Part shown: positions 1 to 12,438 of the stretch, piece after piece
How the letters are laid out: every line of letters starts with the position of its first letter
How positions within the stretch are numbered: position 1 is the stretch's first letter
NCBI GenBank assembly: GCA_024305745.1
Contig: JAHRBS010000014.1
Span: forward strand, 627,501 to 691,500
Source: Polyporus tsugae
Lineage: Eukaryota > Basidiomycota > Agaricomycetes > Polyporales > Polyporaceae
Direction: 5' to 3'
Length of the DNA: 64,000 bases
Notes under the pieces: generated by a model
Told to the model about the DNA's origin: nothing
What the model saw: only the letters and a program-made list of their open reading frames with translations
Databases searched by the model: none
Program-made: the position numbers and the translations under genes

Positions 1-407
1 TCAAGCCCGTGTCCTGGCATATCTCAGTCCTTTGCATCTCCCCAGGCGGCTCCTGGGAGGTTGGGGCGTCTAAATCTCCGCGGACTTCCCGGCCCGGGCC
101 GCTGCCTGTCTGCTATCGAGGACGCCTTAGCCTTACTAGACATCTGGCTCAGGACACCGACACCAGGAGGTGCACCACTTATTAGTGGTGCGTAAAGGCG
201 CACAGAAGTGTCTCTCGCACTCACAATCTGCGGCCGGATAGTGCTCCTTTGTCTTGCTTGACTTTGTTAGGCGCCAGGGTATTTCACACTGCGAATAACT
301 CCCTCGAGTTCTTTGCATGTTAATAACCTTGGTTAACAACGTGCGTTAATAACATTTGCGAATAACCTGTAGGTTCTTTGCCCCACCGTACTCTGCCACA
401 CACCACC
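1..407. other. Left edge, no gene seen
   Basis: No open frame here resembles a known protein. The last 90 bases are AT-rich with repeated TTAATAAC/GAATAACC-like units and may be the promoter of the F-box remnant that follows. Confidence 0.4.
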
Positions 408-797
408 ATGGCTAACCCGACTGCGACGTTACGCTCTCTCCCCGATGTCCCCGATGTCCTCCACCATGTCTTTTCCTTCCTCGACCCGATACATTACTTG
501 GACGAGGAAATCCACGGGTCGCGTCGATCCCTCGCGATGGCAGCGAGGACTTGTTGGGGGTTCACTGGCCCAGCCTTGGACGTCCTGTGGAAGCGACTAC
601 CCGATGACCAGCCTCTCGCTGACCTTCTTTGCGCACTTGGAATCGCCGCCCGAGAGCATGAACGAGACGATACGGAGTTCCTGGATGAGACGAGGCCTAT
701 ACGTTATCAGTTGCCTCCCGGACGACCGTTGGGTCTATGCAGATGATTGTACCCGATGGTGTCCGGTGTGCGAGGGAGGTCCAAAACTCCCGTTCTG
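408..797 (+). pseudogene. F-box gene remnant with internal deletion
   Basis: The first ~90 residues closely match the N-termini of the two intact F-box genes at 7684 and 14631 (shared LPDVPDVLHHVF, then GPALDVLWKRLPDDQPLADL). The match then stops. About 30 codons later a different frame ends in CPVCEGGPKLPF plus stop, which resembles the C-terminal Cys-Pro-x-Cys tail of those paralogues (CPECARGSKLTFS). The roughly 460 residues in between are missing and the two parts are out of frame. In the N-terminal frame the ORF stops at 746 after about 112 residues. I read it as a deletion derivative of the same family. A short functional gene retaining only the F-box is possible, since an F-box alone can bind Skp1. 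Confidence 0.7.
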
Positions 798-889
798 ATA
801 AACAAACAATCTGTGGCTGCTAAGATACATGGAAAGCGTACTTGTACTGAGCTGTACATCACGTACTTTTAAAGTTACTTATCCGATGG

Positions 890-2442
890 GTGGGCATCAG
901 GATGGCATCAGACGCTCAATATAAATCTATGCCATCTGAACGTGGCGTACCACAGCGACACCACGGGGCCCCGTATCGACTCCTCCTGCCTCCACCCTCA
1001 CAGGACGACATGCTACCTCCAGAGCTCGTCCTTCAGATAGTTGAACTACTTCAGCATGATAAACCCTCACTCGTATCATGCACTCTCGTCTCAACGCTAT
1101 GGCATAACAGAGCTCGGCCCTACCTCTTTGCTGACCTCACTGTTGCGAAACAGTACAAATCCTTCTTCGTGTTCTGCTCGCAGAACCGAGACTTTGCTGC
1201 GCTCATACGAGCGCTGCACCTCGTTCAACTTTGGTCTGGATCATGGCTGTTCGATTTCGGTGACCTGAAGACCGTCCTTCCCCTGCTGCCTCTTTGCACA
1301 CGCTCTCTATATTGGGTTATCACCGGGTTGGCAAGCCCGTCCCTCTGGGGGATATCATTCCGGGTGGAAGATGCCGTCAGAAAGTTTCCCTCAAGAGGCT
1401 CAACATAACCCCCACCTGGGATGGTACTATTTCCGAAGCACTCCCCGTCCTTCTATCACTCTTTGTCGTAGACTCGTTATGCATCACTGGCGCTCCTGCC
1501 AGCTTCACTCCGTTCATAGCCCCAGTGCCAATCGATGAAATCCTCGGCTCCATTTCTTTCCTCCAAAACTCGACTCAATTGGGAGAGCTTGTGATCCTGG
1601 ACCAGTCCGATCTGAGTCGATCCGAGGTTTGCGTCCGGGTAATCGAACACATCCTTCAACCAGGATCTCTGAGGGCCCTCGCGGTGGATACAGTACAGTA
1701 CTGGCGATAGACTCAATCACCAGACACTTCACATTTATCGGCTCTTGATATCGCACGTCTCGCGAAACCTCATGAACGTCCACATCCAATTCCGGATCGA
1801 GAGACATTCAAATTTGGGCATTTTCTCCACAGGTACTACCGTTCGTTCAAACGCTATGAAGCGCCACGGGACTGACTTCCACTACCATGATACAGGTGCA
1901 CATGCGCAGGTACTTGGATCAGGCCTCGCTCGATGTGCCCAACTCGCCTGCCTACGTATTGCAATCGACTGTCCGGCGTTCGAAAGTGTCGACCTCATAG
2001 ACGTCAGTCTACCCGTCCATTCTTCTTCAACCTCCTCTCCTCCCTCCCGGTCGCCCTCCGCGTATTCGCCGTCCGGCTATCTCTCCCTTCCTCCGATTGG
2101 TGGGAATTTTGTTCCACGATCCTAGACATGCCCATCCTCGACGACCTGCTACCCCGTCCCGGCGGTCGCTTCCCGCACCTGCACCGCTTCGACCTAGAGG
2201 TGTACAAATCCAGGGCCTTACCACCCTGGGCCAGCCCGCCCAAGTCTCTGGACGAGTATCAGGACGCGTTGGTACCGGTTCTTCCGAGGCTTCGTGACGT
2301 TGACCCCGGTCTGCTCCAATTTACGATCGTACACTCGTACTACAACCTGCGTACGTTCAATAGTCTCTTCGCTCATCGTGGACATTGCTCACATTCTCTG
2401 ACGATAGATCAAGAGTGTGAAATTTTCCGACCTGAGCTCTAG
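890..2442 (+). pseudogene. Decayed F-box protein gene of a second subfamily
   Basis: The opening frame (890-1290) holds a recognisable F-box, DMLPPELVLQIVELL followed by a conserved VSTLWHNRARPYLF stretch. Coding similarity then moves to other frames: near 1290 the sense resumes in another frame (LHTLSILGYHRV), with more switches near 1710-1750 and 2020, and ends in a frame with LPRLRDVDPGLLQFTIV that stops at 2442. At least three frame changes without convincing splice sites indicate a pseudogene. It is not a copy of the 593-residue F-box family in this window; it resembles the other common agaricomycete F-box type with a leucine-rich C-terminal half. Exact limits are uncertain. Confidence 0.6.
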
Positions 2443-2918
2443 CCTCTGCCCGGCGAGCGAGCATTCTGGTCGGCTTGCGCAAGGTGAGGTCAGGAACCCA
2501 GACCTCGCGCCGTCCATGTACTGTTCTAACAGCTCCTACGAATCCTGAAGGATGGTATCGACGTGACAAGTACTGATATCGAGTCCTTCGCATCCGTCAA
2601 CACGGGCCGCACGATCGCGGAGTCCTGGTATTGTTGTGTGATACACTGATTCAATTCCTCGTATGTTCTTGATATACCCTGGTCCCTCTTATGATATTGT
2701 GCCACGAGTCGGCACTTAGCTCTCGTATATCTTACGTGGATTACGTCGGTCAAGCTCCGCGATGGTTGTCTATGGCACTACTATATGTAATTACTGGCAA
2801 CGGGCATGTAACAAAAGATGTACTGTACGTATCCTAATATCCAAGGATGTCCGCCCAGTTCCTAGATCCTTTCTCCAATCCCCTAAGCACTCAACGCATG
2901 ACGCACAGAAATCTACTC
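2443..2918. other. Intergenic, no gene seen
   Basis: This stretch lies downstream of both the F-box relic and GH79 gene A, which converge on it. No conserved coding signal was seen. Confidence 0.4.
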
Positions 2919-5690
2919 TCAGACCTGCCTCGAAAGCATAGGCATCATGACGCCCGCCCCGACAACACCCAAAAGCGCGACGAGCCCAGGATAACCCACC
3001 ATTCGCGCCGCCGCGTTCCCGCTCCCGTAGCTCGTGCTCCCCCACTTGCCCTGCATGCCCTTGTTCCCGTTCGACGTCGCGAGCACCGCCTCGTCGATCG
3101 TCGCCGTGTTCTTGTACTTGGTGACAGCCGTCGTCCCGAACGTCGCCGTGCTCGCCGGCTCGCTCTCGCGCGCCGCGTCCTCGCTCATGAACACGAGCGC
3201 GAACCCCGGCGCGGGCACCCGCACCCGGCACACGTTGTTCGTCTGGTCGCACGGCACGTCCTCGAGGCGTAGCTCACCCTTGAGCCGTCCGTCCGACTCG
3301 AACTGGCCTCCGAACGTCTGGTTGCCCCACGTGATGTTGAACTTATCCCCGACCGAGGGCGCGACGAGGTACCTGCAGGTTCCCGTCAGCATCCATTCCC
3401 CTGTATGATGTGCTTTATCAAAACTTGGCAAGGCTCGATACTCACTTGACCTTGACAGACGCAGGTGTCGCGGCAGGCTGGCCGCTGTCCCCGCCGCCGA
3501 CCGAAATCGAGACGGTATAGTCGTTCGCGCCGGACGGGTCGGTCATGAAATTGACGAGCGCGACGCGCGCGAGGTTCCCGTTCTCGTAGACGGCGTAGCC
3601 CGGCGTGAAGAGCGAGCCGCTGTTCTGCCAGAGGTCCTTGATCTGCGAGGTGTTCGAGTTCCCGAGCGTCTCGGCGACCGCAAGGACCGAGTAGAAGATC
3701 GGGCCGATCGTCCACTCGTGGAAGGAGGTCTCGTTCGTTGGGGGCGCTGAGAAGAGAGGCGAGCGGTAAGCACCGTGCATGTTCCTGGGTATGTGCAGAC
3801 GAGATGGATCTGGGACTGACCAGTGAAGGGCTACAGGTCCGTCACCCGTGTGCAGCGACCATACATACATACATCAGCGCCAGCATTCCTCACACCACAA
3901 CAAAAACAATGACGACGCACATTATAGTACACGTTCTGCCCGCCGATGTGTAGCAGCGCGTGCGAGAAGTTGCTCGCGGCCATCTGGAGCCCGTAGTCGA
4001 GCGCCCAGAGCGCGGCGCCGAAGCTCGTCGAGATGCCCGCGAAGCCGCCGCACGACGCCGAATTCGTCTCGAACATGATGAACGGCTTGCCCGCCTGCTG
4101 TGCGATCTGCGTCGAGTTGAGGTATGGGGTGATCGTGTTCACCCCCATGCTGTGGTCCAGGTACTTGGCGAACTCCGTCTGTGGGTCCTTGGGGTCGCCG
4201 AACCCCGCATAGATCGCCGCGCAGTTGTCATCGGGGTAGCTGCAGGTCGGATATCGCAGGTCACGATCGAGCGGAATAGGATGGGTGAATGCAGTATGAG
4301 CGAACGGAGAGGCATGTTTGTGAGGACGGAGTCACTTACTGCTCGACCGTTAGCGCTGTGAGGGCGTCGCTGTATGCGGGGATGAAACCAGTGTCCCACA
4401 TCACTGTAAATGACAAGGATCAGTCGCATTCCTTGAGATGACTATATGCGTTCTTATGACATACTTTCGGGGGTCCAGTCACCAGTAGCCAAACTTGGAC
4501 CGAGCAGGAGGTCGGTGCGGAGGTTCAGGTTCTTCATCGCGCCCAGGATGTCTCCGAACTCGCCCAGGTAGTCGTGTGGGCCGTACGTCGACGGTCGATG
4601 CAAGTGCCTAATATATGTGCCGTCAGTGCCCCTCCCAAGTGCTTCGTCTCCCTCCTCTTTGTGAGTGAGACTCACCGTGCGTATAGGTCAGGTTCGTTGC
4701 CGACCTGGAGTCCAATGAGGTTGTCGCCCAGGATTTGCTGGCCATACTGCGCGATCTCCAGCCGGATGTCCGAGGTGTCGTTCAGCGGGATGCCCAGGTA
4801 CCACTTCACGTTCAACAGCGATGAGATGTTCGACAGCAAGTACAAGATCTCGGGCGTGTACAGCAGTGCTGGTGTTTGTGTCTAGAATCGGGATAACGCG
4901 TCCGGAGTGGACGTGAGGTTCAGGTCAGCGCAGCTGCTCTCGGGGCGTGCGCCGACGACAAAATGGAACGCGGACGTACGGGGTTATTCGTATCGACCTT
5001 CTGCTTCTCGATCGCCTTGCCATCGGGGAGACTCGTGACCATTCGCGCAGTCTCCTGAGTATTCCCTCCCACTCGGACATGAACGCGTCCCGCGCGCTCA
5101 GCAACGAGCGCCATGAGGTTGAGGAAGGGAGGCTGGATGAAGGAGCTGTCGTGGTGGTAAGCGTCACTCTGACAGACTATATGCACCTTATTGTTGTCAC
5201 TCACCCATTTAAACCGACTATATGCGCCAGCAGAACGAGGTACATGTCAGTACCCGATCCATGACGCGGCTCGAAGATCGAGGACTACGGGTACCCACGA
5301 GTGCCCACGAGTGCCGGACACAGCCGCGCCCACAAATCCCGCGCCAAAAACAGCAATTGCAAAGGCGGTTTACTTACTGACTTGCGTCACGACCGACATC
5401 TCAACCGAGAACCCGTAGAACGCGCCGCTCTGCGGTATTGAGAGCCCGTTCATCCCGCTCGCTTGCGGGGGCAGCTGAATCCCGAATGCGTTCGCGGGCA
5501 GTGGGCTGGGTAGTGGCGGCGGATCCAGTATCCGTGCATCGTACGCCGCGAGGGTGACTGTGGGAACGGTCCCGCTGCTCGTCGCGGTGCCCATGTGTTG
5601 CTGCCCGGCCTGGTCGTAGACAGTGACGGCGCGCACGCTGCTCAGGACCGCGCAGAGGGTGAAAACTTGAAGGAGAGTGTGGGGGGGCAT
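2919..5690 (-). CDS. GH79 family glycoside hydrolase (putative beta-glucuronidase), gene A
   Basis: Ten exons (5690-5378, 5217-5205, 5145-4980, 4881-4676, 4607-4465, 4403-4340, 4239-3921, 3830-3821, 3746-3446, 3372-2919) join in frame to 662 residues. The start is followed by a signal peptide (TLLQVFTLCAVLSSVRA). The retaining GH79 catalytic pair is visible: acid/base Glu ~227 in QVGNEPDLYA and nucleophile Glu ~359 in MFETNSASCGG. The last ~150 residues form the beta-domain typical of the family, ending in a Ser/Gly-rich stretch and a hydrophobic tail, so a GPI anchor or membrane attachment is plausible. GH79 enzymes release glucuronic or 4-O-methyl-glucuronic acid from glycans such as arabinogalactan proteins; the substrate here is inferred. 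Exon 2 is a 13-nt and exon 8 a 10-nt microexon. Genes B, C and D are paralogues on the other strand about 35 kb away. Confidence 0.88.
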
Positions 5691-7683
5691 AATCGCCTGG
5701 ACTGAGGCGGTCAGAACGGGGTGGGAGGGGAGGAAAGGTGCTTAGCATTTTTGCCCTGGACGACTATGTAGCATTGCTGGCGCGCGTGCTTGGAGCTTGG
5801 AGGCCAAGGCCAAGAAAACTCTTGCGATGCTCCATAACGCTTGCACCGGAAGGAATGCCAAGAGGGTACTTGCGTTGCCCCGATGCCGCGGAAAGTGAAA
5901 GGGGCAATGTTCGTGAGTGTCATCTCTAAGCCTGTTGGAGCTCCGACAGAACTGACTGCCTCGCGATGGTCGCAAGTGGTGGAGGGCAGGGAACAGAGCT
6001 GGGTGTTCAACCGTCCTTGCTAAGCGCGCCTTGGAGAACATCTCAGTTATTGTTTCTCCAGAAAAGATGGGCACGACACAGCTTCACATTTAGTGACAGA
6101 ACCGTGTAGGTAGGTATGTTGAGGGATCTGCACTCGGAACGGTGTGGTTTGTGAGCTAGGTTATTGCTGCACTAGCTCGCTAAGTCCTCTGACTGTGACA
6201 TCATACTCTCGCATGCCAAGGGCGTCTTTCTCAAAACTATTCCTGGCCACGTACCTTCGACTAGAGCGGGGTGCCGACGGCATGCCAAGATATGGCTAAG
6301 ATACCAAGATGTCCGCACCTACGACAGGTCACCGTCACCATCTTCCAAGCCATTGCGAGGTACAGGCCAGGTACGGGCGAGGACGGGCGAGCAAGCAGGT
6401 AGATCTCACGATGACCTCACAAATGATATGCGGTCTACCGAAAAGTACTTACTTTGCGGTACGGTGAGAGCTAAGCTGCAGTCCCCGACTCCCGTATTCC
6501 GGACTCTTCGCACCCACTGAAACACGATTGTGTATGCCTCACGGATCAGGTGTACGGTGTACCGGGATATGACAGCGAACATAAACCTGCGGGTAGAACG
6601 TCAGCATTGACGAAGTTGAAATGGGTGTGAAAATCGGATCAAAGAAAAACCTGATAGGGTCTACATGTTGTCCTTGAGACCGGGATGACTTGTCTTGTCA
6701 TGAAAATGAGGTGCAGGGGGGCGAGGTGGGAAAGATTTTGGCACTAAGGCCACAACCCCGAGAATCGAGGAGGCTCAGCTGTCGATGTCAAAGCTCAAGC
6801 ACTCGCAGAGCAGCCTTCCTCCCTCTCCCGACACGAAGGATATCTGGCATCCCACTGCCTGGGCCTGTCACTCTCGAGCGTAAGGGTAAAAGGTACATTG
6901 GGCCATGGATGGTGGATTGAGCGCAGACATTGGGCGCGAAATGATTGCTAGGCCCGAGAGAAACGCAGCAATAGTGCATACCCATTGTGTATTGGTCGTG
7001 TGAGAGGTGGTGACAGAAAGAGCTGGTCAAGACGAACGAAAGCTGCAACTCGCAATTGGGAACATTTATTGGACAGGGCCTGCCAAGATCTCGATCGCAG
7101 CACACTTTCTCGGCTTCTCCCGGGCCCATGATAGAGGCTAGCCTGTGGGCACTACCCTCCATCACCTTCAACGAACCCTCGTCGACCCAGTGGCAGGACT
7201 GGAAGACGTATGTACTTCCGACCTGAGATGATGCCGGGACGCAGAGGGCTGACGGTAGTGACTGAGCCTGCTAGTGGCAGTCGCTTTCGTGGCAAGTTGT
7301 TCTTGGCCGGGGCCGCCCGACCGGCGCTTCCTAAGTTGCAACGACTCACACCTTTCATGTCCCCAGGGTTTGATATTATTATTCTCCTGGTACCTACGCA
7401 AGATAAAGGCGACATGCAACCATACTTATCACCCATCTTCCGTATCAAGTCCGCCTCACTCGTACGTAACCAGTCTACAACTTGTTCACCTCAAGCCATA
7501 CTTCGTATCGCGCCCTTCGTCCAGTGAGCTTTCACAGGCGCAGGAAACCACCTGGCGATAGGACGGTTTTGCGACTATGAACGGCAGTTGCTGACATTCT
7601 GTGAGCGATGCGCGCGACGCTGTTACAAAGCAGAGTTCAGCCTGCAGGTATACGCAGTCAACGTCTTCCTGTCAAACTCCACC
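5691..7683. other. Intergenic between GH79 gene A and F-box gene
   Basis: About 2 kb containing the divergent promoters of gene A and the F-box gene. Short open frames lack recognisable domains. The final ~75 bp resemble the region just upstream of the F-box paralogue at 14631 (shared TGTGAGCGATGC, AAAGCAGAGTT and GTCAACG-like blocks), so the promoter was duplicated with the gene. At the position of the paralogue's TATAAA this copy reads TTACAAAG (7622-7629). Confidence 0.5.
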
Positions 7684-9521
7684 ATGGCCAGCGCAACCTC
7701 TCGCTCCTTACCAGACGTGCCAGACGTCCTCCACCACGTCTTCTACTACCTCGACCCAGTCCACCAGCTCGACGATGATGCAGTATACGAGTCACGTCGG
7801 TCGTTGGCCATCGCTGCTCGGACTTGCCAGGGCTTCACTGGCCCAGCCTTGGACGTCTTGTGGAAGCGACTACCAGACGACCAACCTCTCGCCGACCTTC
7901 TCTGTGCACTCAAAATTAGCGAGAGGGAGAAACACCAAGGCAACCTTGGAAGGAACAAAGCTGGACGTTACCGGCTACCGAACCAAGATGAGGGAGGGTA
8001 TCGGATTCTAGGTGCCGCAGAGGCGTACGAGGAACGCTGGAGACTGTCAAGAGGATACGACATTAAATATGTGAGGTTTCGCCCCCCACTATACAGTTCC
8101 CGCATCTAACCTACGTTGTTCTTCAGTTTATGCGGAACGTTGACGATCCTCGCATACATCCTGGCTGGCCACGATTCGTGGAGTATGCCTCGCGCGTCCG
8201 CACTATCACCCTGTTCGCGTTCGATGCCCCAGCATGGTGCGACATCTGGGGAGAGCTGCGATCTCGTACAGAAGGCGCTCCGATCCTGTCGAAGCTGCTG
8301 TCGGTCGCCTTCTGCCGCATCTCCACGCGAGTCCTCACCCCAGGCGCCCTCGCACTCATCTCCCCTTCCGTACGCAAACTCAACTTCAATCTCGAGAGCT
8401 CATGCGCCTGGCCGCCGTTGGATGATCAATTGCGTTGCTTGTTTTCCCAGAGCTTCAACTCGGCCCCCGAGATCGAGAAACTTCGGCTGGAGTTGCCTCC
8501 TTCCATCTTCGGTCCACCTCTCCTCCAGACGCATTGTTCGTATGTGCGTCACCTTGAAGTATTCCCGCAGCTCGATTTCGAAGAACTGCTGCTCCTGACA
8601 GCGCTACCTGCCCTTCAATCACTGTCAATCTCGCTCTCCTCCATGGTGGGCATCCCTCGAGCCACTCCCGCCCTTCCATTCGAATCCGTCACCACACTCG
8701 TCGTAGAAGGCACTTGGGTGAACCTCAGCGCGCTACTCGACACCACGCTCCTCCCATCGATGCACACGCTTTCCGTCACAGGTTGGGACTACGGCGAGCC
8801 AGCCGCCGAGCTTGCCAAAGCTGCCACCCAGTGCCTCCGCACGATCTCCGCCAGACACGCCACCATCTCGAGCCTCTCCATGTCCGCAGCGCCCGGACGC
8901 GTACCGCCCTCGAGCGGCTGGATCCCCTTCGGGATGAAGCTGGTTACGGACACGTTCGAGGGGCACCTGCTGGACATCGCCGACCCCCTCCTCTCCCTCT
9001 CCGCCCTCCGCAACCTCTCGCTTGGATTCCCCACCTACTTCGACATCGCCTGCACGGCCGCCGACCTGCGTGCCCTCGCGGAGTCCCTGCGCGCCCTCGA
9101 GTCCTTCCACTTGCGCATCTGGCCCTATTTCGGCTTCGCCATCCGGGGGAACTCGATCGCTAGGGAACGCCCCCGCGGCGGCCCGCTCGAGGCACTCGCG
9201 CATTTTGCGCGGGGCTGTCCTCGACTGCGTCTGCTGCACCTGCCGGCGATGAGCATCGCGGAGGAGACACCCGCGGCGCTCGACGACAAGCATCCACGTG
9301 AGCCGCACAGTCTGCGGGCACTCGTTATACCGAAGGTGTTGCTCCCCGCAGGCAGGACGGATTTGGCTGGGAGGGTGTCGGAGCTCGTGGGGGCGGCCTT
9401 CCCGCTCGTCGCGTCCGCGTTTCGGCCGGAGAGACTCGTGACGGAGGGGGATTGGGCTGTGGTGGATGGTGCTTCTCCGTGTCCGGAGTGCGCGCGGGGG
9501 TCGAAGCTTACCTTCTCGTGA
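7684..9521 (+). CDS. F-box protein, 593 residues, copy 1
   Basis: Two exons (7684-8070, 8127-9521) with a 56-nt GT-AG intron give 593 residues. The ATG sits in a good context (CCACCATGG). Residues ~8-50 form an F-box (LPDVPDVLHHVFYYLDP...) with the conserved GPALDVLWKRLP stretch, followed by leucine-rich segments and a C-terminal Cys-Pro-x-Cys tail (CPECARGSKLTFS). F-box proteins normally link a target to Skp1 in an SCF ubiquitin ligase, and this large basidiomycete family has few known targets. The paralogue at 14631 has the same length, intron position and phase. Two decayed relatives lie at 408-797 and 28906-29140. A long antisense open frame over the second exon is a reading-frame shadow. 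Confidence 0.85.
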
Positions 9522-10140
9522 GCTGTGGATTCCGTCTTCAAGTTCAGTGAGATGATTTCCGTTCAGATGTACGTACTTGAGACGGTTGTTGACCAAGGAC
9601 GTCTCGAACAGCCCAAAGGCGCATATCAGCGTAGGAGGCAGGAGGGCCCGGTCTGGACGTTCATTTACCTCGTCTCGCGTCGCTCGTGCTATGGCCAACC
9701 TGCACATCATCGAGCCCTGTCGATGGTCGTGGATTTCAGTGCGGACTGGGATAGAAAAGCTCGTCACAGCGGACTCACGGCGTTGCATTGAAAGGGTCGA
9801 GGAACCGTGCCGTTTCGCCGCATAACAACAGCAAGATGATGATGGTGGTCGGAGGTGACGGAGGAAAGTATGTATGAGTGCCGACAGGCGCGCGTGAGGC
9901 CTCCTCGTCCACTGGCGCTACGGTTGGTTCTTGAATGCGCCGAGCCCGGCCGCCGCCTCAGCACCACCACTCACAACACAGTCAGAGCATGTTGAGAAAA
10001 GTTGCTGTGTGCCCTTCAAGTATCTCTTGGCCATGGGGTGAGTAAGGAGTTGGAAATATACGTCTTTCAGGCTTGACTAGGCGGATAAAATAATATATAC
10101 CTGGTAACAGCCGTACAACACTCGTGCGTACGTGCCGATC
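9522..10140. other. Intergenic between convergent genes
   Basis: This is the 3' flank of both the F-box gene (+) and the glycoside hydrolase gene (-). It contains AT-rich sequence near 10085-10110 that could serve in 3'-end formation of the minus-strand gene. No coding signal was recognised. Confidence 0.4.
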
Positions 10141-12438
10141 TCAGTAACCGTCGTGAGTAACACCGACGACGAACCCCCCAGTGCCTGTGCTATCGAGCTG
10201 GATCAGGTGCCACCCGAGCATCCGCGCCCCGCTGTCGAACACCTGCTTCGCCCCATGCTGCGCCTGGAGCGCCACGTACGGCACCCGCGCCAGGTCGAAC
10301 TCCTTCGGCTCGTAGTTCAGGTTCGTCGCGAGCACGAGCGTCTTATTCCCGACCGTCCACAGGCCCACGTCGACGCGGTCGACAACCTCGTGCGCGAAGC
10401 TCGCGCCCGCGTGCAGGATGTAGTCCTTCATCGTCGTCTTCAGCGCGCGCGAGAGCGCGGCGCCCGATGCGGTGATGTCCGCCGACGCGGGCGCGCTCCA
10501 CGAGACCGAGCCACGCGCGCCGTGGTTGATCGCGAGCGCGTTCTCCACGACAAACTCGAGGCCGGTAGGCACGCGGCTCCAGTACTCCGACGCACCGAAG
10601 CCCTGCGGCACGGTCCAGAGCGCCTTGCTGCGCTCCCAGCCCTCGACGAAGCGGCGCTCCGTGAACTCGTCCATGCGCGTGCTGATGTCCTCAAAGTCGC
10701 CCTTGCAGTTGTCGCACCCGCAGTCGCCGAAGTCGGGTGTGCATGTCGTGTTCTGCGATGCGAGAAGTCAGTGTCTGTATTCGCGCAGTAGAAGGGAGTA
10801 GTAATGGGCATACCCAGCGGACGGACCACGTCGCGTTGATGCCGATCGGGTACGTGTCCTGCATGATGATGTCCGCGCCGGCGGAGTACTCGGGCCAGTA
10901 GTAGTTCTCGCAGTTGAGTACGAGCGAGACCGGGTGGTAGCCGTCGAGGGAGTTGATCAGGTCATACGCGGTCGACGTAGCGTTGAAGGGGTCGGACGTG
11001 CCGTCGGGCTCGTCGCCCGTGTACCAGAGGAGGAGCGCGGGGCTGTTCTTGATGCGGTTCACCTCATCAGTGACGGCGGAAGTGTTCTGGTACGTCCTGC
11101 GAAGCGCGCGGGGTTAGGTCTGGGGAGAATACAGCGAAAGGTGGGGAGAGCTTACCAGCGCATGTCGTACATCAGGTAGATGCCGGCTTGCTCCATGCGT
11201 TGAACCACCTGAGACAGCGCGGTCAGGTTGCTGAACGGCGGGATGGGGTGGATCTGCCCAAGCCCCACTGTCAGTGACAAATGGAATCAAACAGCCGAAG
11301 CTTACCACCGTGTATCCCTGAGCGGCGATGCCGTCAATCGCAGAGAGGTTCGAGGAGAGGTAGTCAAAGCTCGTGTAGAAGCCGACGGGGAAGATGATCT
11401 CGTAGTTGCCGCCCTTGCCTGTCGCGGGCTTCGCCAGCAGCGCGCCAGTGCGCAAGTCCATCTTCGTCACCGAACGTCCAGCAGGCGGGTCGGGGAGGTA
11501 CGACAGCTGCGTCTTTGCGGTGTACGTGTGGCTCGAGCCGTACTCGGCCGTGCACTCGATGTCGTACGGCGTCGACTGCGGATTGAGGCCCTTCAGCGAG
11601 AACGAGAGCGAGGTCGTCGCGTTGGGGGCGAGCGAGCCGGTCGCGAGGGTCTTCCCGCCGACCGTCACTGTGACCTTGAGTGGACTGGCGGAGGAGCGTG
11701 TGGGGAGGTCGATGGGGGCTGCGCCGGCGACCTGCGAGTGAACCACTGGCGCGTCGATGATGAAGATCTGTGACGCGGACGCGTCCTCAGGGACATATGG
11801 TTTGATGGCCGGCGAGCAGTGGAAGGCCAGGAGTGTGCTTGAGGAACTGGCCGGGATGGGGAACTGGCCGCCTGGGGCGACGATTGGGTCGCCGGCATCA
11901 TAATTCTTGCCGCACCTGTTGTAGACATTGTAAGCGAATCATGTTTGTTTTGAGAACACGACGAGGGAAGGACACGATCATTGAAGCTACATTCGTTCAC
12001 ACCGTTTCGCATGTACGGTGTCAGAACTTCGGATCCGTGAGAGCATCGGTGAAGTCATGCGCCTGCGTTCAACGCCGCTGGCTGTTCAACGTTCAACCTG
12101 TGGTGAGCTTCTCGAAACCAACTGAGTTGACCCCATAGCCGTGAGTTTGTGACAGACACGCTCCTACTACAGCGCAAGTCGTCGTTGTATGACCCTCCCG
12201 GGACTTGATGCATATACGCAGGTTGTCCACACTCGGACCCACACCTCCCACGGTTACATACCTCACCTCAAGAGGTATGTATTCGTGCAGGTCAACTTGA
12301 CGGGCGCAGGTAACCGACGTGTGCGCGTAGCTTTTGGGGATACAACTGGGATTCAATCTGGGCGACTCACCATGTATCTGCAGCGGTCCCCCGTAAGAGG
12401 GACGCAACCAAGAGGCCGAAAGTTGTGAGACGTGGCAT
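10141..12438 (-). CDS. Secreted glycoside-hydrolase-superfamily protein (TIM-barrel type)
   Basis: Five exons (12438-12371, 11915-11306, 11253-11156, 11096-10814, 10752-10141) join in frame to 556 residues. Residues 1-20 are a signal peptide (PRLTTFGLLVASLLRGTAA). Residues ~50-200 look like a beta-sandwich (LKVTVTVGGKTLATGSLAP and following). They lead into a barrel-like part with YLMYDMRW, ALLLWYTGDEPDG and a cysteine-rich loop (CTPDFGDCGCDNC), and a C-terminal beta-rich segment. Repeated aromatic/acidic strand ends such as WYTGDEPDG, with a candidate catalytic Glu, fit a retaining barrel glycosidase. I recognise it only as the unclassified secreted glycoside hydrolase superfamily protein common in agaricomycetes; reaction and substrate are unknown. 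The 455-nt first intron, right after the signal peptide, is unusually long. Confidence 0.7.

Noticed and set aside
8733..9788. 351-codon minus-strand open frame over F-box copy 1
   Set aside because: It is antisense to a clear coding exon in GC-rich DNA, and a similar antisense frame over copy 2 (16627-15929) follows from the shared sense sequence.
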